64,000 nucleotides of DNA from the NCBI RefSeq assembly GCF_014839835.1, contig NC_071646.1:5270001-5334000 (forward strand). The letters are read 5' to 3'. Every line of letters begins with the position of its first letter. Position 1 is the stretch's first letter. The notes beneath the pieces were generated by a model. It made no database searches. It was not told the DNA's origin and was given only the letters and a program-made list of their open reading frames with translations. Both the position numbers and the translations under genes were made by a program. Positions 54,501 to 62,214 of this stretch are shown in pieces. Source of the stretch: Dryobates pubescens. Taxonomy: Eukaryota; Chordata; Aves; Piciformes; Picidae.

Positions 54501-56432
54501 TGACACTGAGATATTCCTGACTCTTGCTAACAGAATAGAATTAACCAGGTTGGAAAAGGCCTTCGAGACCAAGCCGTGGCTGCGAATGTGCCCTCGGAAG
54601 CGAGCGGCAGAGAGCTCAGTGAAGAGTTTATTGCTCTATGTACACACTCTGCAACAGGGTATTGACAGCCCCCCTTCCCAGGTATGGACATGCAGTCGGT
54701 GGAACTCCCTCTACAGGATGTTTATGTATGGGCACTTCAAACAAATCAAGTGATTCCTAGAACTCAGAATCGAAACTGATTCGGGGAGGGGTTGGCCAGT
54801 GACCGGCATCCAGCCTAAACCTCCCCTGGCACGGCTTGAGACTGTGTCCTCTTGTTCTGATGTTAGGAAGAAGCTCTTCACAGAAAGAGTGGTTGGCTAT
54901 TGGGATGTGCTGCCCAGGGAGGTGGTGGAGTCACCATCACTGGAGGTGCTTAGGAAGAGCCTGGGTGAGGCAGTTGGTGCCATGGTTTAGTTGATTAGAT
55001 GGTGCTGGGTGAGAGGTTGGACTTGATGATCTCAAAGGTCTTTTCCAACCTGGCTTATCCTATCCTATCCTATCCTATCCTATCCTATCCTAATTCTGTG
55101 TTGGTTGTGTGGGAGAAGAGACCAACCCCCACCTGCCTACAACCTCCCTTCAGGTAGCTGTAGAGAGCAATGAGGTCTCCCCTGAGCCTCCTCTTCTCCA
55201 GGCCAAGCAACCCCAGCTCCCTCAGCCTCTCCTCCCAGGGCTGTGCTCCAAACATCCCAAATCTACCTGACAACAGCAACCTTTCCACCTGCTTTGCAAA
55301 ACTTTTTACAGTGTCTTTTAGTCAAGGGTCTCAAAACCATTTCCCACCACCAAGCATCAAGGCATCAGGTTTATTTTATAGACTAGAAGGAGAATAAAGA
55401 AAGGTAGAAGCTTGTGACAGGGTCAGACACAATCTGGATCTCTTCATTATTCAGCTTTAAGAATCTCCTTCCTGTCTCACTTCCCCACTGAGGGTGCTGA
55501 ATCTTTGCCTGAAGGATCAACCCATGCCTTAACTCTTTAACAATTTAAGGAGAGGAAAGTGTTGACACTTCAAACTTCCCCCACACATGAGTGCCTTCAA
55601 ATCAGGGTCAACTGTCTCCTGTTCACAACCCAGCTCCTGGGACAAAGGGAGGAAGCTTCACAGCTTTTCTAGTGAAGAACTTGGGGAAAATGCAATGGGA
55701 AACTTGAGAAGGACATTGAGACACTTAAAAGTGTCCAGAGAAGGGCAATGAGGCTGGGGAGGGGGCTGGAGCACAGCCCTGGGAGGAGAGGCTGAGGGAG
55801 CTGGGGTTGCTTAGCCTGCAGAAGAGGAGGCTCAGGGGAGACCTTCTTGCTCTCTACAACTCCCTGAAGGGAGGTTGGAGCCAGGTGGGGGTTAGGCTTT
55901 TCTCCCAGGCAGCCAGCACCAGAACAAGAGGACACAGTCTCAAGCTGTGCCAGGGAAGGTTTAGGCTGGAGATAAGGAGGAAGTTCTTCCCAGAAAGAGA
56001 GATTTGCCCTTGGAATGTGCTGTCCAGGGAGGTGGTGGAGTCCCCATCCCTGAAGGTGTTTAGGAAGAGCCTGGATGAGGCACTTGGTGCCATAGTTTAG
56101 TTGATTAGATGGTGTTGGGTGATAGGTTGGACCTGATGATCTCTGAGGTCTTTTCCAACCTTATTGATTCTATGATATAAAAGGCTCAGCTGCAAGAGGA
56201 GGATCTGCCCCCTGCCCCAGTGATCTGTGCAGAGACACCTTACCTTGTAGAGAAGCACTAAGACAGGGTAGCGTGGAGGTCCCCTTTGGGGTTCATTTCT
56301 TTCCAAGAGCTGCTTGATGAACCTCTCAATGGCTTTTTCTGACATCCCACACTGGTGGCCTGTCTGCCTCACCAGGTCGATTGTCTCTGAGAGCTTGTCA
56401 TAAATGCTGAGCTCGTTGGCCGAGAGCTCCAT
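36500..56432 (-). CDS. C6orf89: C6orf89 homologue (bombesin receptor-activated protein, BRAP)
   Basis: Gene-level entry. Seven coding exons join in phase to 969 bp, 322 residues: 56244-56432, 53724-53889, 39998-40152, 39573-39694, 38536-38662, 37855-37978, 36500-36585. The N terminus ([19 protein letters not shown]) is almost identical to human C6orf89. Residues 64-84 are a single membrane segment ([20 protein letters not shown]), so this is a type II membrane protein with a short cytosolic N terminus and a lumenal or extracellular remainder holding glycosylation sites (QNTS, ANCT, VNRT) and conserved cysteines. It ends [15 protein letters not shown] (human ARGVQPLVICDGTAFSEL). Human protein is about 347 residues; the difference is mainly a shorter linker after the membrane segment. 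In human it is reported to bind bombesin receptor subtype 3; its biochemical activity is unsettled. In human it lies next to PI16 in the same orientation, as here. Confidence 0.93.
36640..36790 (+). repeat. CR1 LINE 3' end in C6orf89 intron 7
   Basis: AAGGCCAGGCTGGATGAGGT through GGAGGTGTCCCTGCCCATGG to CCATTCTGTGGCT. Confidence 0.88.
36797..36995 (-). repeat. CR1 LINE 3' end in C6orf89 intron 7, inverted to the preceding copy
   Basis: Complement of the same subfamily as 11190-11738: CTCAGGGCTGGAAGGGAGCT through CCATGGGCAGGGACACCTCA. With the previous copy it forms a tail-to-tail inverted pair. Confidence 0.9.
37090..37841 (+). repeat. CR1 LINE, about 750 bp, in C6orf89 intron 7
   Basis: Reaches back to the reverse transcriptase C-terminal region (translation has [18 protein letters not shown] out of frame; consensus FADDTKLG zone at about 37157) and has an internal deletion near 37680, where the ORF2 end joins directly to the GAGGTGGTGGAGTCCCCATC box. 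Its ATTCTGTTCTGTTCTA tail ends about 10 bp from the exon 7 donor at 37849-37854. Confidence 0.92.
37855..37978 (-). CDS. C6orf89: C6orf89 exon 7
   Basis: Codes [41 protein letters not shown] and the first base of G295. Human has IIGSGEAMLQLIPPFQCRRH here. Acceptor CTGCCAG; donor GTGAGT at 37849-37854. Bounded on both sides by CR1. Confidence 0.88.
38043..38517 (+). repeat. CR1 LINE in C6orf89 intron 6
   Basis: Starts in the CR1 ORF2 end ([20 protein letters not shown] type), is internally deleted at about 38222, and ends GGCTAATTCTGTATTCTGT, about 14 bp before the exon 6 donor. It makes up most of a 557-bp intron. Confidence 0.93.
38536..38662 (-). CDS. C6orf89: C6orf89 exon 6
   Basis: Completes W211 and codes [42 protein letters not shown]. 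Two nearby acceptors were possible; TTTGCTCAG was chosen because it aligns [11 protein letters not shown] residue for residue with human W-RRPLNRSQML. Donor GTAAG at 38531-38535. Confidence 0.85.
38663..39572. other. C6orf89 intron 5
   Basis: Mostly unique sequence; a possible diverged CR1 piece lies at 39348-39415. Confidence 0.5.
39348..39415 (-). repeat. Possible diverged CR1 3' end
   Basis: CAGGCTGGTTTGGGTGGGAA then GGGATCTTTACAGCCCCTCC resembles the complement of a CR1 3' end, then similarity fades. Confidence 0.45.
39573..39694 (-). CDS. C6orf89: C6orf89 exon 5
   Basis: Codes [40 protein letters not shown] and two bases of W211 (residues 171-210). Acceptor TTCAAG after a pyrimidine-rich tract is not a classic CAG; donor GTGAGT. 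Human similarity here is weak; placed by phase and by the flanking exons. Confidence 0.78.
39998..40152 (-). CDS. C6orf89: C6orf89 exon 4
   Basis: Completes K119 and codes [51 protein letters not shown]. The WW...PANCT.CA pattern matches human WWTNDCEQNESEPIPANCTG. Acceptor TTCCCCAG, donor GTAAAG. Confidence 0.88.
40205..40825 (+). repeat. CR1 LINE, about 620 bp, in C6orf89 intron 3
   Basis: Runs from the [11 protein letters not shown]-type ORF2 zone to a GATTCTCTGAGTCTATGA tail with few apparent disruptions. Confidence 0.93.
40828..41008 (+). repeat. CR1 LINE 3' fragment, older
   Basis: GGCTGCCAAGGCCTGGGCCA to GCCTGAAGGGCTCTCTGATT; the subfamily of 12775-13136. It continues directly after the younger copy. 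Confidence 0.82.
41009..42290. other. C6orf89 intron 3, unique part
   Basis: No exon recognised. The pyrimidine mirror tract at 41891-41953 and a CpG-containing segment at 42060-42290 lie here. Confidence 0.45.
41891..41953. repeat. Homopyrimidine near-mirror tract (H-DNA candidate)
   Basis: Sixty-three bases that are pyrimidine apart from one A. T-rich ends with a central C (TTTTCTTT and TTTTTCTTTTT) flank two C runs of 11-14 around a CTCCATCCTCCTCCTCCT centre, giving near mirror symmetry. Confidence 0.8.
42295..43011. repeat. G-run minisatellite, about 40 units (G-quadruplex candidate)
   Basis: About 41 units of 15-25 bp, each a G run followed by TCAG(AG/CG)CCTGC or TCAGCCTGC. G runs are mostly 5-7 long on the left and 7-15 on the right. 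All + strand frames stay open across it by composition only. It lies in C6orf89 intron 3. Confidence 0.95.
43064..43150 (+). repeat. CR1 LINE 3' end
   Basis: CTGACCTAGTTGAGGATGTC through GGCTGGATGACCTCTAGAGG; starts about 50 bp after the G-run array. Confidence 0.82.
43168..43405 (-). repeat. CR1 LINE 3' fragment
   Basis: CTGGGTTGGAAGGGAGCCTC, AGGTCATCTTGTCCA and CTGACCTTGAATGTCTCCAG: complement of the CR1 subfamily of the previous piece, tail-to-tail with it. Confidence 0.85.
43428..43830 (-). repeat. CR1 LINE 3' portion
   Basis: Starts CACACAATCACCAGGGCTGG and reads back into the ORF2 end. AGATCATCAAGTCCAAGC type. Confidence 0.92.
43852..44175 (-). repeat. CR1 LINE 3' portion
   Basis: ATAGATTCATAAAACAGTTT then GGGTTGGAAGGGACCTTGAA; subfamily of 17.7-18.9 kb copies. 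Immediately follows the preceding copy in the same orientation. Confidence 0.92.
44180..44540. other. GC-rich, CpG-containing unique segment in C6orf89 intron 3
   Basis: Contains CGCGCCCTCCC, GCTCCCGGAGG and CCGCCCCGGAG. No exon seen; could be an internal regulatory element. Confidence 0.3.
44702..44998 (+). repeat. CR1 LINE 3' portion
   Basis: CTTGGGCTCTTCTCCCAGGC to TTATTGATTGTATGATTC. 5'-truncated, about 300 bp. Confidence 0.92.
45206..45302 (+). repeat. CR1 LINE 3' end, short
   Basis: GGCACTTGGAGCCATGGTTT through CCATATTGATTCTATG. Confidence 0.9.
45399..45575 (-). repeat. CR1 LINE 3' fragment
   Basis: CAGTCACAGAATGGTTTGGC then TTGGAAGGGACCTTGAAGCT; subfamily of 17.7-18.9 kb. Confidence 0.9.
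45948..46152 (-). repeat. CR1 LINE 3' fragment
   Basis: CAGAGTGGCAGGGGTTGGAA and AGATGGAGACTCCACAGCCC. Confidence 0.85.
46158..46625 (-). repeat. CR1 LINE 3' portion
   Basis: TGATTCACAGAATGGGTTGG through the ORF2 end ([19 protein letters not shown] on the minus strand). Confidence 0.92.
46626..47202. other. C6orf89 intron 3, unique part
   Basis: Nothing recognised. Confidence 0.45.
47203..47615 (+). repeat. CR1 LINE 3' portion
   Basis: AAAGCTGGGGAGGGGGCTGG to TTGGACTTGATGATCTTTGA. Confidence 0.92.
47838..48202 (-). repeat. CR1 LINE 3' portion, older
   Basis: AATCAAAGAATCATTGAGGC then TGGGAAAGACCTTTCAAGGC; subfamily of 12775-13136. Confidence 0.88.
48203..48400 (+). repeat. CR1 LINE fragment lacking the 3' end
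   Basis: AGCTACAGGGGAGCTGGGGA to GGTTGCCCAGGGAAGTTGTG. Abuts the preceding minus-strand copy at its ORF2 end. Confidence 0.82.
48401..49690. other. C6orf89 intron 3, unique part with CpG-rich segment
   Basis: A GC-rich segment at about 49400-49500 (CCCGCGGCCGGGGCCGGCGC) stands out. No exon recognised. Confidence 0.4.
49691..50366. repeat. 40-bp minisatellite, 17 units
   Basis: Units start at 49701 and every 40 bp to 50341. They are almost identical; the main variable site is GCCCTGG versus GCCTTGG. Reading C or T at that site from left to right gives C T C C C C T T C T T T C T T T T. Since 40 is not a multiple of 3 and no unit has a stop in any + frame, all three + frames stay open for over 600 bp. 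Confidence 0.97.
50367..51040. other. C6orf89 intron 3, unique part
   Basis: Nothing recognised. Confidence 0.45.
51041..52115 (-). repeat. CR1 LINE, about 1.07 kb, the longest copy in the window
   Basis: Minus-strand translation reaches the reverse transcriptase region: [20 protein letters not shown] and [16 protein letters not shown], where active CR1 has FADDTKLG. It continues through the ORF2 C terminus to the 3' UTR and a CAGAATCA tail at 51047-51055. The D-to-G change at the FADD motif and stops show that it is dead. Confidence 0.96.
52116..52599. other. C6orf89 intron 3, unique part
   Basis: Nothing recognised. Confidence 0.4.
52600..53112 (-). repeat. CR1 LINE 3' portion (GAGCAGGCTGCCCAGAGAGG subfamily)
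   Basis: CAGCATGGTGTGGGTTGGAA and GACCTCTGGACATCATCCAG; same subfamily as 15500-16022 in opposite orientation. Confidence 0.92.
53113..53723. other. C6orf89 intron 3, end next to exon 3
   Basis: Nothing recognised. The exon 3 donor is at 53718-53723. Confidence 0.45.
53724..53889 (-). CDS. C6orf89: C6orf89 exon 3 (membrane segment)
   Basis: Codes [20 protein letters not shown] and on to [20 protein letters not shown] plus one base of K119 (residues 64-118). Human has LATLGLILLTAYFVIQPFSP and [14 protein letters not shown]. Acceptor TCTTGCAG, donor GTAAGG. Confidence 0.95.
53890..54529. other. C6orf89 intron 2, unique part
   Basis: Nothing recognised. Confidence 0.4.
54530..54568 (-). repeat. 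CR1 LINE 3' end (outer layer, left piece)
   Basis: AATAGAATTAACCAGGTTGG then AAAAGGCCTTCGAGACC; cut off by the LTR that follows. Confidence 0.82.
54577..54808 (-). mobile_element. Solo retroviral LTR, fossil (class uncertain)
   Basis: A 232-bp block with TG...CA ends interrupts a CR1. Read on the minus strand it has an AATAAA signal about 55 bp before its end followed by a GC-richer stretch, the usual order of U3, R and U5. No internal retroviral sequence adjoins it, so it is probably a solo LTR. It is younger than the CR1 it interrupts. Target-site duplications are not clear. Confidence 0.6.
54809..54862 (-). repeat. CR1 LINE (outer layer, middle piece)
   Basis: CCAGCCTAAACCTCCCCTGG through CTGTGTCCTCTTGTTCTG, continuing the minus-strand CR1 beyond the LTR but with consensus missing between. 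Confidence 0.82.
54863..55092 (+). repeat. CR1 LINE 3' portion inserted in the older CR1
   Basis: TTAGGAAGAAGCTCTTCACA to TTTTCCAACCTGGCT and a pentamer tail. Confidence 0.9.
55056..55090. repeat. (TATCC)7 microsatellite at a CR1 tail
   Basis: Seven perfect pentamers at the 3' end of the + strand CR1, in place of the usual short ATTCT(ATG) tail. Confidence 0.95.
55100..55258 (-). repeat. CR1 LINE (outer layer, right piece)
   Basis: GGGAGAAGAGACCAACCCCC through CCTCAGCCTCTCCTCCCAGG: resumes the minus-strand CR1 at the consensus position where the piece ending at 54862 stopped. Confidence 0.88.
55259..55702. other. C6orf89 intron 2, unique part
   Basis: Nothing recognised. Confidence 0.4.
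55703..56176 (+). repeat. CR1 LINE 3' portion in C6orf89 intron 2
   Basis: AGAAGGACATTGAGACACTT to TTATTGATTCTATGATAT; antisense to the gene, ending about 60 bp from the exon 2 donor. Confidence 0.93.
56244..56432 (-). CDS. C6orf89: C6orf89 exon 2 (first coding)
   Basis: Codes residues 1-63: [40 protein letters not shown] and on to VLLYK. The start is in good context (GGCCATGG). Non-coding exon part runs to an acceptor CTCCACAG at 56451. Donor GTAAGG at 56238-56243, phase 0. Confidence 0.95.
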
Positions 56433-56451
56433 GGCCTCCGCTCACAAATCC

Positions 56452-57214
56452 CTGTGGAGAGACCCAGGGGGTTAACAGCAAGCACGCTGCAGCCACACAG
56501 CCCAGCACCAGCCCTGCAGGCAGGGCAGGAACCTCCTGGTGTCTCGGCAAGGAGGGAGGCTCCTCTGAGGCAAACCTCTTCACAAAGCCACGGTATTTAG
56601 CTCCAGTCCCAACAGTCTCTGCCGGGGACCAAAGCAGCGTGAAATTTCCTGACAAGAGAAGCAGCAGCCCAGATTCCCAGCTTAGGGAAATGAACAAAGC
56701 CCCCCCCCCCAGAAATCAGGGCAACTCCATCTCTTCATCTCCTCCAAACAAATCCAGCCCCTATGGGGATTGCTCACCAAGCCCAAGAGCCAGCAACACG
56801 AAGCTGCTCATCCCAGGCAGCGGCCAGGCTACAGCTCTCCCTGCGCTGCCACTTCGCTCACCTGCCTGGCCAGAGATTCGCTTCCATTCAACCCTCTGTC
56901 AGCAGCGGGGGGAGGACAGAGCAAGGAGCAGAAGGTGTGGGGCAAAGTTCAACAGTTTACACTTTGTCGAGACTTTCGTAACCTAACGTCCAGGCCAAGA
57001 GAAGATTGAGTAAGAGCAGCGTGGAGAGCAGCCCTGCGCCGCCGGCAGCGGCAGCAGCCCCCAGCGGCAGCAGCCCCCAGGCCACACCTGGAGTTTGCCT
57101 GCAGGGTCACTCACAGGAGGGGACACAACGTAACCCAACACTGCCAGAGGAGAGGAAACGGCATTGGAGAGCAAACTGCTTCCCTCCCGCCCCTGAAACT
57201 GCAAAGGGAAAGCC
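56452..57214. other. C6orf89 intron 1, unique part
   Basis: A 16-bp unit CGGCAGCAGCCCCCAG is duplicated in tandem at 57049-57080 within a CpG-containing patch. No exon seen. Confidence 0.4.
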
Positions 57215-57731
57215 CTGGTTAGGCCACAGCTGGAGTCCTGTGGCCAGCTCTGGGCTGCTCAGGTCAGGAAAGAGGTTGAGCTGCTGGAAGGTGTCCAGAG
57301 AAGGGCAACAAAGCTGGGGAGGGGTCTGGGGCACAGCCCTGGGAGGAGAGGCTGAGGGAGCTGGGGTTGCTTAGCCTGCAGGAGAGGAGGCTCAGGGGAG
57401 ACCTTCTTGCTCTCTGTAACTGCCTGGAGCCAGGTGGGCGTTGGGCTCTTCTCCCAGGCACCCAGCAGCAGAACAAGAGGACACAGTCTCAAGCTGTGCC
57501 AGGGGAGGTTGAGGCTGGAGGCGAGGAAAAAATTCTTCCCAGCAAGAGAGATTGGCCCTGGAGATGTGCTGCCCAAGGAGGTGGTGGAGTCACCATCCCT
57601 GGAGGTGTTTAGGAGGAGACTGGCTGAGGCCCTTGGTGCCATGGTTGAGTTGATCAGATGGTGCTGGGGGAGAGGTTGGACTTGGTGATCTCGAAGGTCT
57701 TTTCCAACCTGGTTCATTCTATTCTATTCTA
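57215..57731 (+). repeat. CR1 LINE 3' portion in C6orf89 intron 1
   Basis: GTTAGGCCACAGCTGGAGTC to GGTTCATTCTATTCTATTCT. The same subfamily as the copies in introns 6 and 7. Confidence 0.93.
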
Positions 57732-57739
57732 GCTTGTTA

Positions 57740-57948
57740 AGAGCACACCTATGAAATGGCCTCGAGTTGCACCAGGGGAGGCTTCATTTTGGAGAGCAGA
57801 GTAAACTTCTTCATGGAAGTCTCTGCCCAGGGAGGTGGTTGGTGGTTGAATCTCCCTTCCCTGGAGGTGTTTTAAAGAGGCAGAGACGTGGTGCTGAGGG
57901 ATATGGTTTAGCACCAACCTTGGTAGAGCTAAAGAATGGTTGGACTCA
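57740..57948 (+). repeat. CR1 LINE 3' fragment, left part of an interrupted copy
   Basis: GAAATGGCCTCGAGTTGCAC to AGAATGGTTGGACTC; its end resumes at 58396. Confidence 0.85.
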
Positions 57949-58394
57949 AATCACCAAATGGCTCAGGTTGGAAGGGACCTCAGAGATCATCCACTCCAAC
58001 CTCCCTGCCATGGGCAAGGACACCTCTCACCTAGACTTGGTTGCACAAGGCCTCATCCAAGCTGGCCCTGAACACTTCCAGAGAGGAGGCAACCACAACC
58101 TCCCCAGGGCAACCCATTCCAGTGTCTCACCACCCTCAGACTGAAGAACTTCTTCCTACTCAGCTGCAAACCCTTCCCCCTTGTCCTGTCTCCAGACACC
58201 CTCATGGAAAGTCTCTCTGCAGCCTTCCTGCAGGATCCCTTCAGGTACTGGCAGGCAGCATTAAGGTCCCCCTGGTGTCTTCTCCTCTCCAGGCTGAACA
58301 CCCCCAGCTCCCTCAGCCTGTCCTCAGAGCAGAGCTGCTCCAGCCCTTGGATCATCTTTGAGGCCTCCTCTGGACTCCCTCCAACCTCTCCATC
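57949..58394 (-). repeat. CR1 LINE 3' portion inserted in another CR1
   Basis: ATCACCAAATGGCTCAGGTT through CTTCTCCTCTCCAGGCTGAA. Subfamily with the CTTCCTGCAGGATCCCTTCA box, as at 59149-59660. Confidence 0.9.
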
Positions 58395-58395
58395 T

Positions 58396-58438
58396 TAAAT
58401 CTTAAAGGTCTTTCCCAACCAGAACAATTTCTGTGAGC
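58396..58438 (+). repeat. CR1 LINE 3' end, right part of the interrupted copy
   Basis: AATCTTAAAGGTCTTTCCCA then ACCAGAACAATTTCTGTGAG: the missing 3' end of the copy broken at 57948. Confidence 0.85.
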
Positions 58439-58439
58439 A

Positions 58440-59148
58440 ATCAAGAGGCAAAAAGGAATAAAAAAAGGAAAGAGAACTGTGCTCTTCCACCACTCCCCCT
58501 GCCCACCACAAAGGCCTCTGCAGTACCAAGAGCAGCAGATGGGCTGAAGAAAAGATGTAAAGAAATTGCTGGATGAGTTCCTAGCTGCCAACGTGGGAAT
58601 CCCATTGTCAGAGAGAGATTTCACCTCAGAAAAGCACTGCTGGGGGAAAGGGAGCATCTGTGAGGGCCTTGGTTTGCCTCTTGTTTCTGAGCTGGGAAAA
58701 CTCTTAACCTGGATCAAACTGGGAGGACAGCTGAAACTTTGGTGGGGAGGCAAGAGGTCAGCCCTGAAAGCACAGCCTGAGGAGCACCATTCACAGAGAG
58801 AAGCAGCAGGAGGGATGCAGCCAGCTCCCAGCAGAGAGGGGAATCCATCTCCCTTTCTCTCCAAATGCTACCTGACACAGGAAGCAGCTCACACAGCCAG
58901 CCTGCTGCTTCTCCCAGCCCACCACTCTGAAGCCTGTGCTGCAAGAACTGTGGAACTGCTTCCCAAGGTCTTTCCTGCACAGACCCAGCAGCTCAGCCTG
59001 CATTCCAAAAGCTCAGATCCATTCTGCTCACCAGAGAAGCAGCTGAGCAGTACTGTGTAACGTTCTGCCTAGACTCAGACTGGCTCTGAGCTAACCCCCT
59101 CTGGATGCTCCCACAGGAAAGGTCAGCCATAAATGTGTGTAGAGGTCA
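58440..59148. other. C6orf89 intron 1, unique part
   Basis: Nothing recognised. Confidence 0.4.
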
Positions 59149-59660
59149 AGGAATCACAGAATGGCTCAGGAAGGGACCTCAGAGCTCATCTACTCCAACC
59201 TCCCTGCCATGGGCAGGGACACCTCACAGCTAGACTCAGCTGCTCAAGGTCTCATCCAACCTGGCCTTCAACACCCCCAAGCAAGGAGGCAGCCACAGCC
59301 TCCCTGGGCAGCCTATTCCAGTCTCACCACCCTCGTACTCAAGAACTTCTTCCTCAGCTCCAGTCTAACCCTGCTCTCCCTCTGCTTCAAACCATTCCCC
59401 CTTGGCCTGTCTCCAGACACCCTCTCTGCAGTCTTCCTGCAGGACCCCTTCAGGTGCTGGCAGGCAGCTCTAAGGTCCCTCTGGAGTCTTCTCCTCTCCA
59501 GGCTGCACAGCCCCAGCTCCCTCAGGCTGTGCTCACAGCAGAGCTGCTCCAGCCCTTGGAGCATCTTTGTAGCCTCCTTTGGACTCACTCCAGCAGCTCT
59601 GTGTCCTTCTCATGCTGGGGACACCAGCACTGGGGGCAGTACTCAAGGTGGGGGTCTCAG
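59149..59660 (-). repeat. CR1 LINE 3' portion in C6orf89 intron 1
   Basis: AGGAATCACAGAATGGCTCA to the ORF2 end (minus translation ATKMLQGLEQLCCEHSLREL). Confidence 0.92.
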
Positions 59661-61550
59661 AAAGGCAGATAAATAAGATGCCTTGGTTAGGCAACCAAGC
59701 ATGAAACCTGATTTGCCTTTAGAGCACTGGCTGCCACCTCTCCTCCTTAAACCAAGGGCTCCTACATGTCAGAACAGAACAGAACAGAAGTGGGTTTCAG
59801 GCTGAAAGCACCCAAACCACCAAACCCTTCTTTAACAGGACTAGCAGCCTCAGCCATTGCTGATCTTCTCCCAGCTCCCTGCTCTGCTCTTGCACATTTG
59901 TTTACATGGTCACATGGTGAATCAGACCAGGAAAATGATCTGGCTGAAAAACAACTCCGCCCCCCCCCCCCCCCCTTCCCAACGTGTTTGGTCAGCAGCT
60001 GCCTGAGCATCCAGCTCAAGCAGTGCATGTCAGATGTTATATTAACATCAGTGTCAAATTTCCCAGCCACAGCCTTAGAAACACCAAAAAGGGTCAAATG
60101 CCAAATTAAAACCTAACCCCCAAGCACACAATGAGAACATGATGCACTACAGTGCCAGCTTAATTAGCTCCTGGCCCCATTCTAACCACATTCCTTGCAC
60201 TCCATGCAAATATTTGTCCCAGATCTCTCCATCTGAGCAGCCCCATGGGTTGATCAATAATATCTCACCAAGGATCCTAAGCTCTCCGAGGCAGGGACTT
60301 ACTCTTCTCATCTGTAAAGCACCTGGCACGCTCTTGACTCTCTGACAAACAATGCATTGCTTTACCCTTTCATTTATGTAATACCCTGATTCACATACCA
60401 AGCAAAGGCCAGCACATCTGCAGGGTATTAAATGCCTTCCCCCTCCCTGCCCCCCCCCCCCAGCTTTTATGATTCCCTCCAGTTGCCTTGATGCTGCAAC
60501 TGGTGTCCTGAATGGCCTGAAAGGTTATCTTGCTTTCCCTGGCTGCCCTGTGCCAAAGCTTTTGCCTGTGCAGCTCTCCCGTGCCCGGTTCCAGCAGAGT
60601 CAGCAAGCTTCCCCTGCTCGTAGAATGTGCCTGGAACAACTCAAACCAATTATCCCTTCAGAGGCACTGTCAGACACGGTGATTCCCCCCGCTTCCCAAG
60701 CAGCAGAAGCATCCTACTACAAGAACATGCAGAGATCCAGCCCAGTTCTCCCTTTGTGGACTACAATCTACTCAACTCTCAGCAAACACCTTTGCAGACA
60801 CAACCCCTGGAAGCCACAGACATTAAAACCCCAGCTCAGCTCCTCGATAAACTCCAGGCTAAGCCAGGTCCTCAGCTAGGAGATAAGGCACTGGGGCTCC
60901 TGCATTGTTCTGAGCACACAGGAGGCCTTAAAAAACAAATAACAAGCCATTATTTCCCTTCCTATCACCACAATACAACCGACAAAATCATAACAACAGG
61001 CTACTGTACCCTCTTGGCTGTGACACAGGGATCCCGAGCGAGCCTTATTCCCTTGCAAACAGAGCCAGGCCTCTTCAGCTGGGCACCCAGATGTTCTTGC
61101 TGGGCTTTGATGAACTCCAGCCACCCCAGGAGGAAGCTGCAGCTCTCTCCACGAGCAGCAGAGGCTCTTGGCCTGAAGGGTTTCCTCCTCCCCGGTGCTC
61201 AGCTCCCCCCAGCTTACAGCCAAGCCGTGGACCCAGGCTCCAGCAGGGCAAAGGCTGAGAGCAAAACTCTGCTGTCCGAGGAGCCTTTAAAGGGGAAAGG
61301 AACCTGTGTGGCACGTTCAGCAGATCTTTTCCCACAGAAAAGTAGTAAAATGTAAACAAATCACTGCTGGGTGTTAAAAAGGAAAATGAAGGTAATCCTA
61401 AACAACCCCGGGGGGGGCGGTGGGGGGGAAGGTATCGACCATGAGGCTGAAACACCGATACCCATCAAAAGCACATCCTCATCACCCAACCCTGCGCTCG
61501 CAGAGGCAGGCAGCGACGGGAATCGATGATCTGAAAGGTAATGTTCCAGC
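59661..61550. other. C6orf89 intron 1, unique part
   Basis: CR1-free. Poly-C runs near 59959-59976 and 60449-60461, an AGAAC pentamer repeat near 59770-59788. No exon recognised. Confidence 0.4.
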
Positions 61551-61599
61551 CGACACCGTTCCGTGGGCTGCGCTGATGCCCTCCCAGCTGCCTGCCCCA

Positions 61600-62120
61600 G
61601 CTGCCTGCCCCCCAAGCCCCTCCGCAGCAGCGCCTGCGCCCCGCGCCGGTCTCCCCGGCACAGGAGCTCCCCCCGGGAGGTTTATTGCTTTCAAATCGGT
61701 AAAATGAAGCAGAGAACAGCCCCCCCACACACCCCCCCGCAGCTGGGCTCCTGGCAAGGCCCTGGCTGGAGCCCTGCAGACCTCCCCCACCAGGGCGCAG
61801 GCAGCGCCTCCCGGCCCGGCTGCACCGCGAGGGGCCGAGGCCAGCCGCGGGGCTCCCCTCGGGCCCCCCGCCCCGTTCCCCCCACCCCCCGCCTCCACCG
61901 CCCCTGGCCTCACCCCGGCGGCCGCCCCGCTCCGCCGCCCGGCTCCGGGCTCCTCCCGCCCGCGATGGAGGCGGGCCGCGGGGGGGCCGGGCCGGGCCGC
62001 GCCGCCGCTTCCTGCTTCCGCCGCGGCTCGGCACGGCTCGGCTCGGCTCGGTACGGCGCGGCACGGCTCGGTTCGGCCCGGACGTGGCGACACCCCCGCG
62101 CCGTACCTCTGAGAGCCTTC
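61600..62120. promoter_or_regulatory. C6orf89: CpG island, promoter of C6orf89
   Basis: The densest CpG stretch in the window, without any CR1. On the minus strand GCGGAAGCAGGAAGCGG (around 62007-62023) holds two ETS-type GGAA sites, and a degenerate (CGAGC)n run lies at about 62028-62085. In human this end of C6orf89 faces PPIL1 head to head, so the island could drive transcription both ways. Confidence 0.7.
61914..62025 (-). other. C6orf89: Candidate non-coding first exon of C6orf89
   Basis: A donor GTGAGG at 61908-61913 (minus) follows CCGCCGGG and could splice to the acceptor at 56451. The 5' end is a guess based on the ETS-like sites. Human C6orf89 also has a 5' non-coding exon. Confidence 0.4.
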
Positions 62121-62214
62121 CCCCAGCACCCACCGGAGCCCTGAACGCCTTGAGAGCAGCCCCACAGCACCTGCGTGGCCTCCTCCCTACCTTCCGCCCC
62201 TGCCTAGCACCCTC

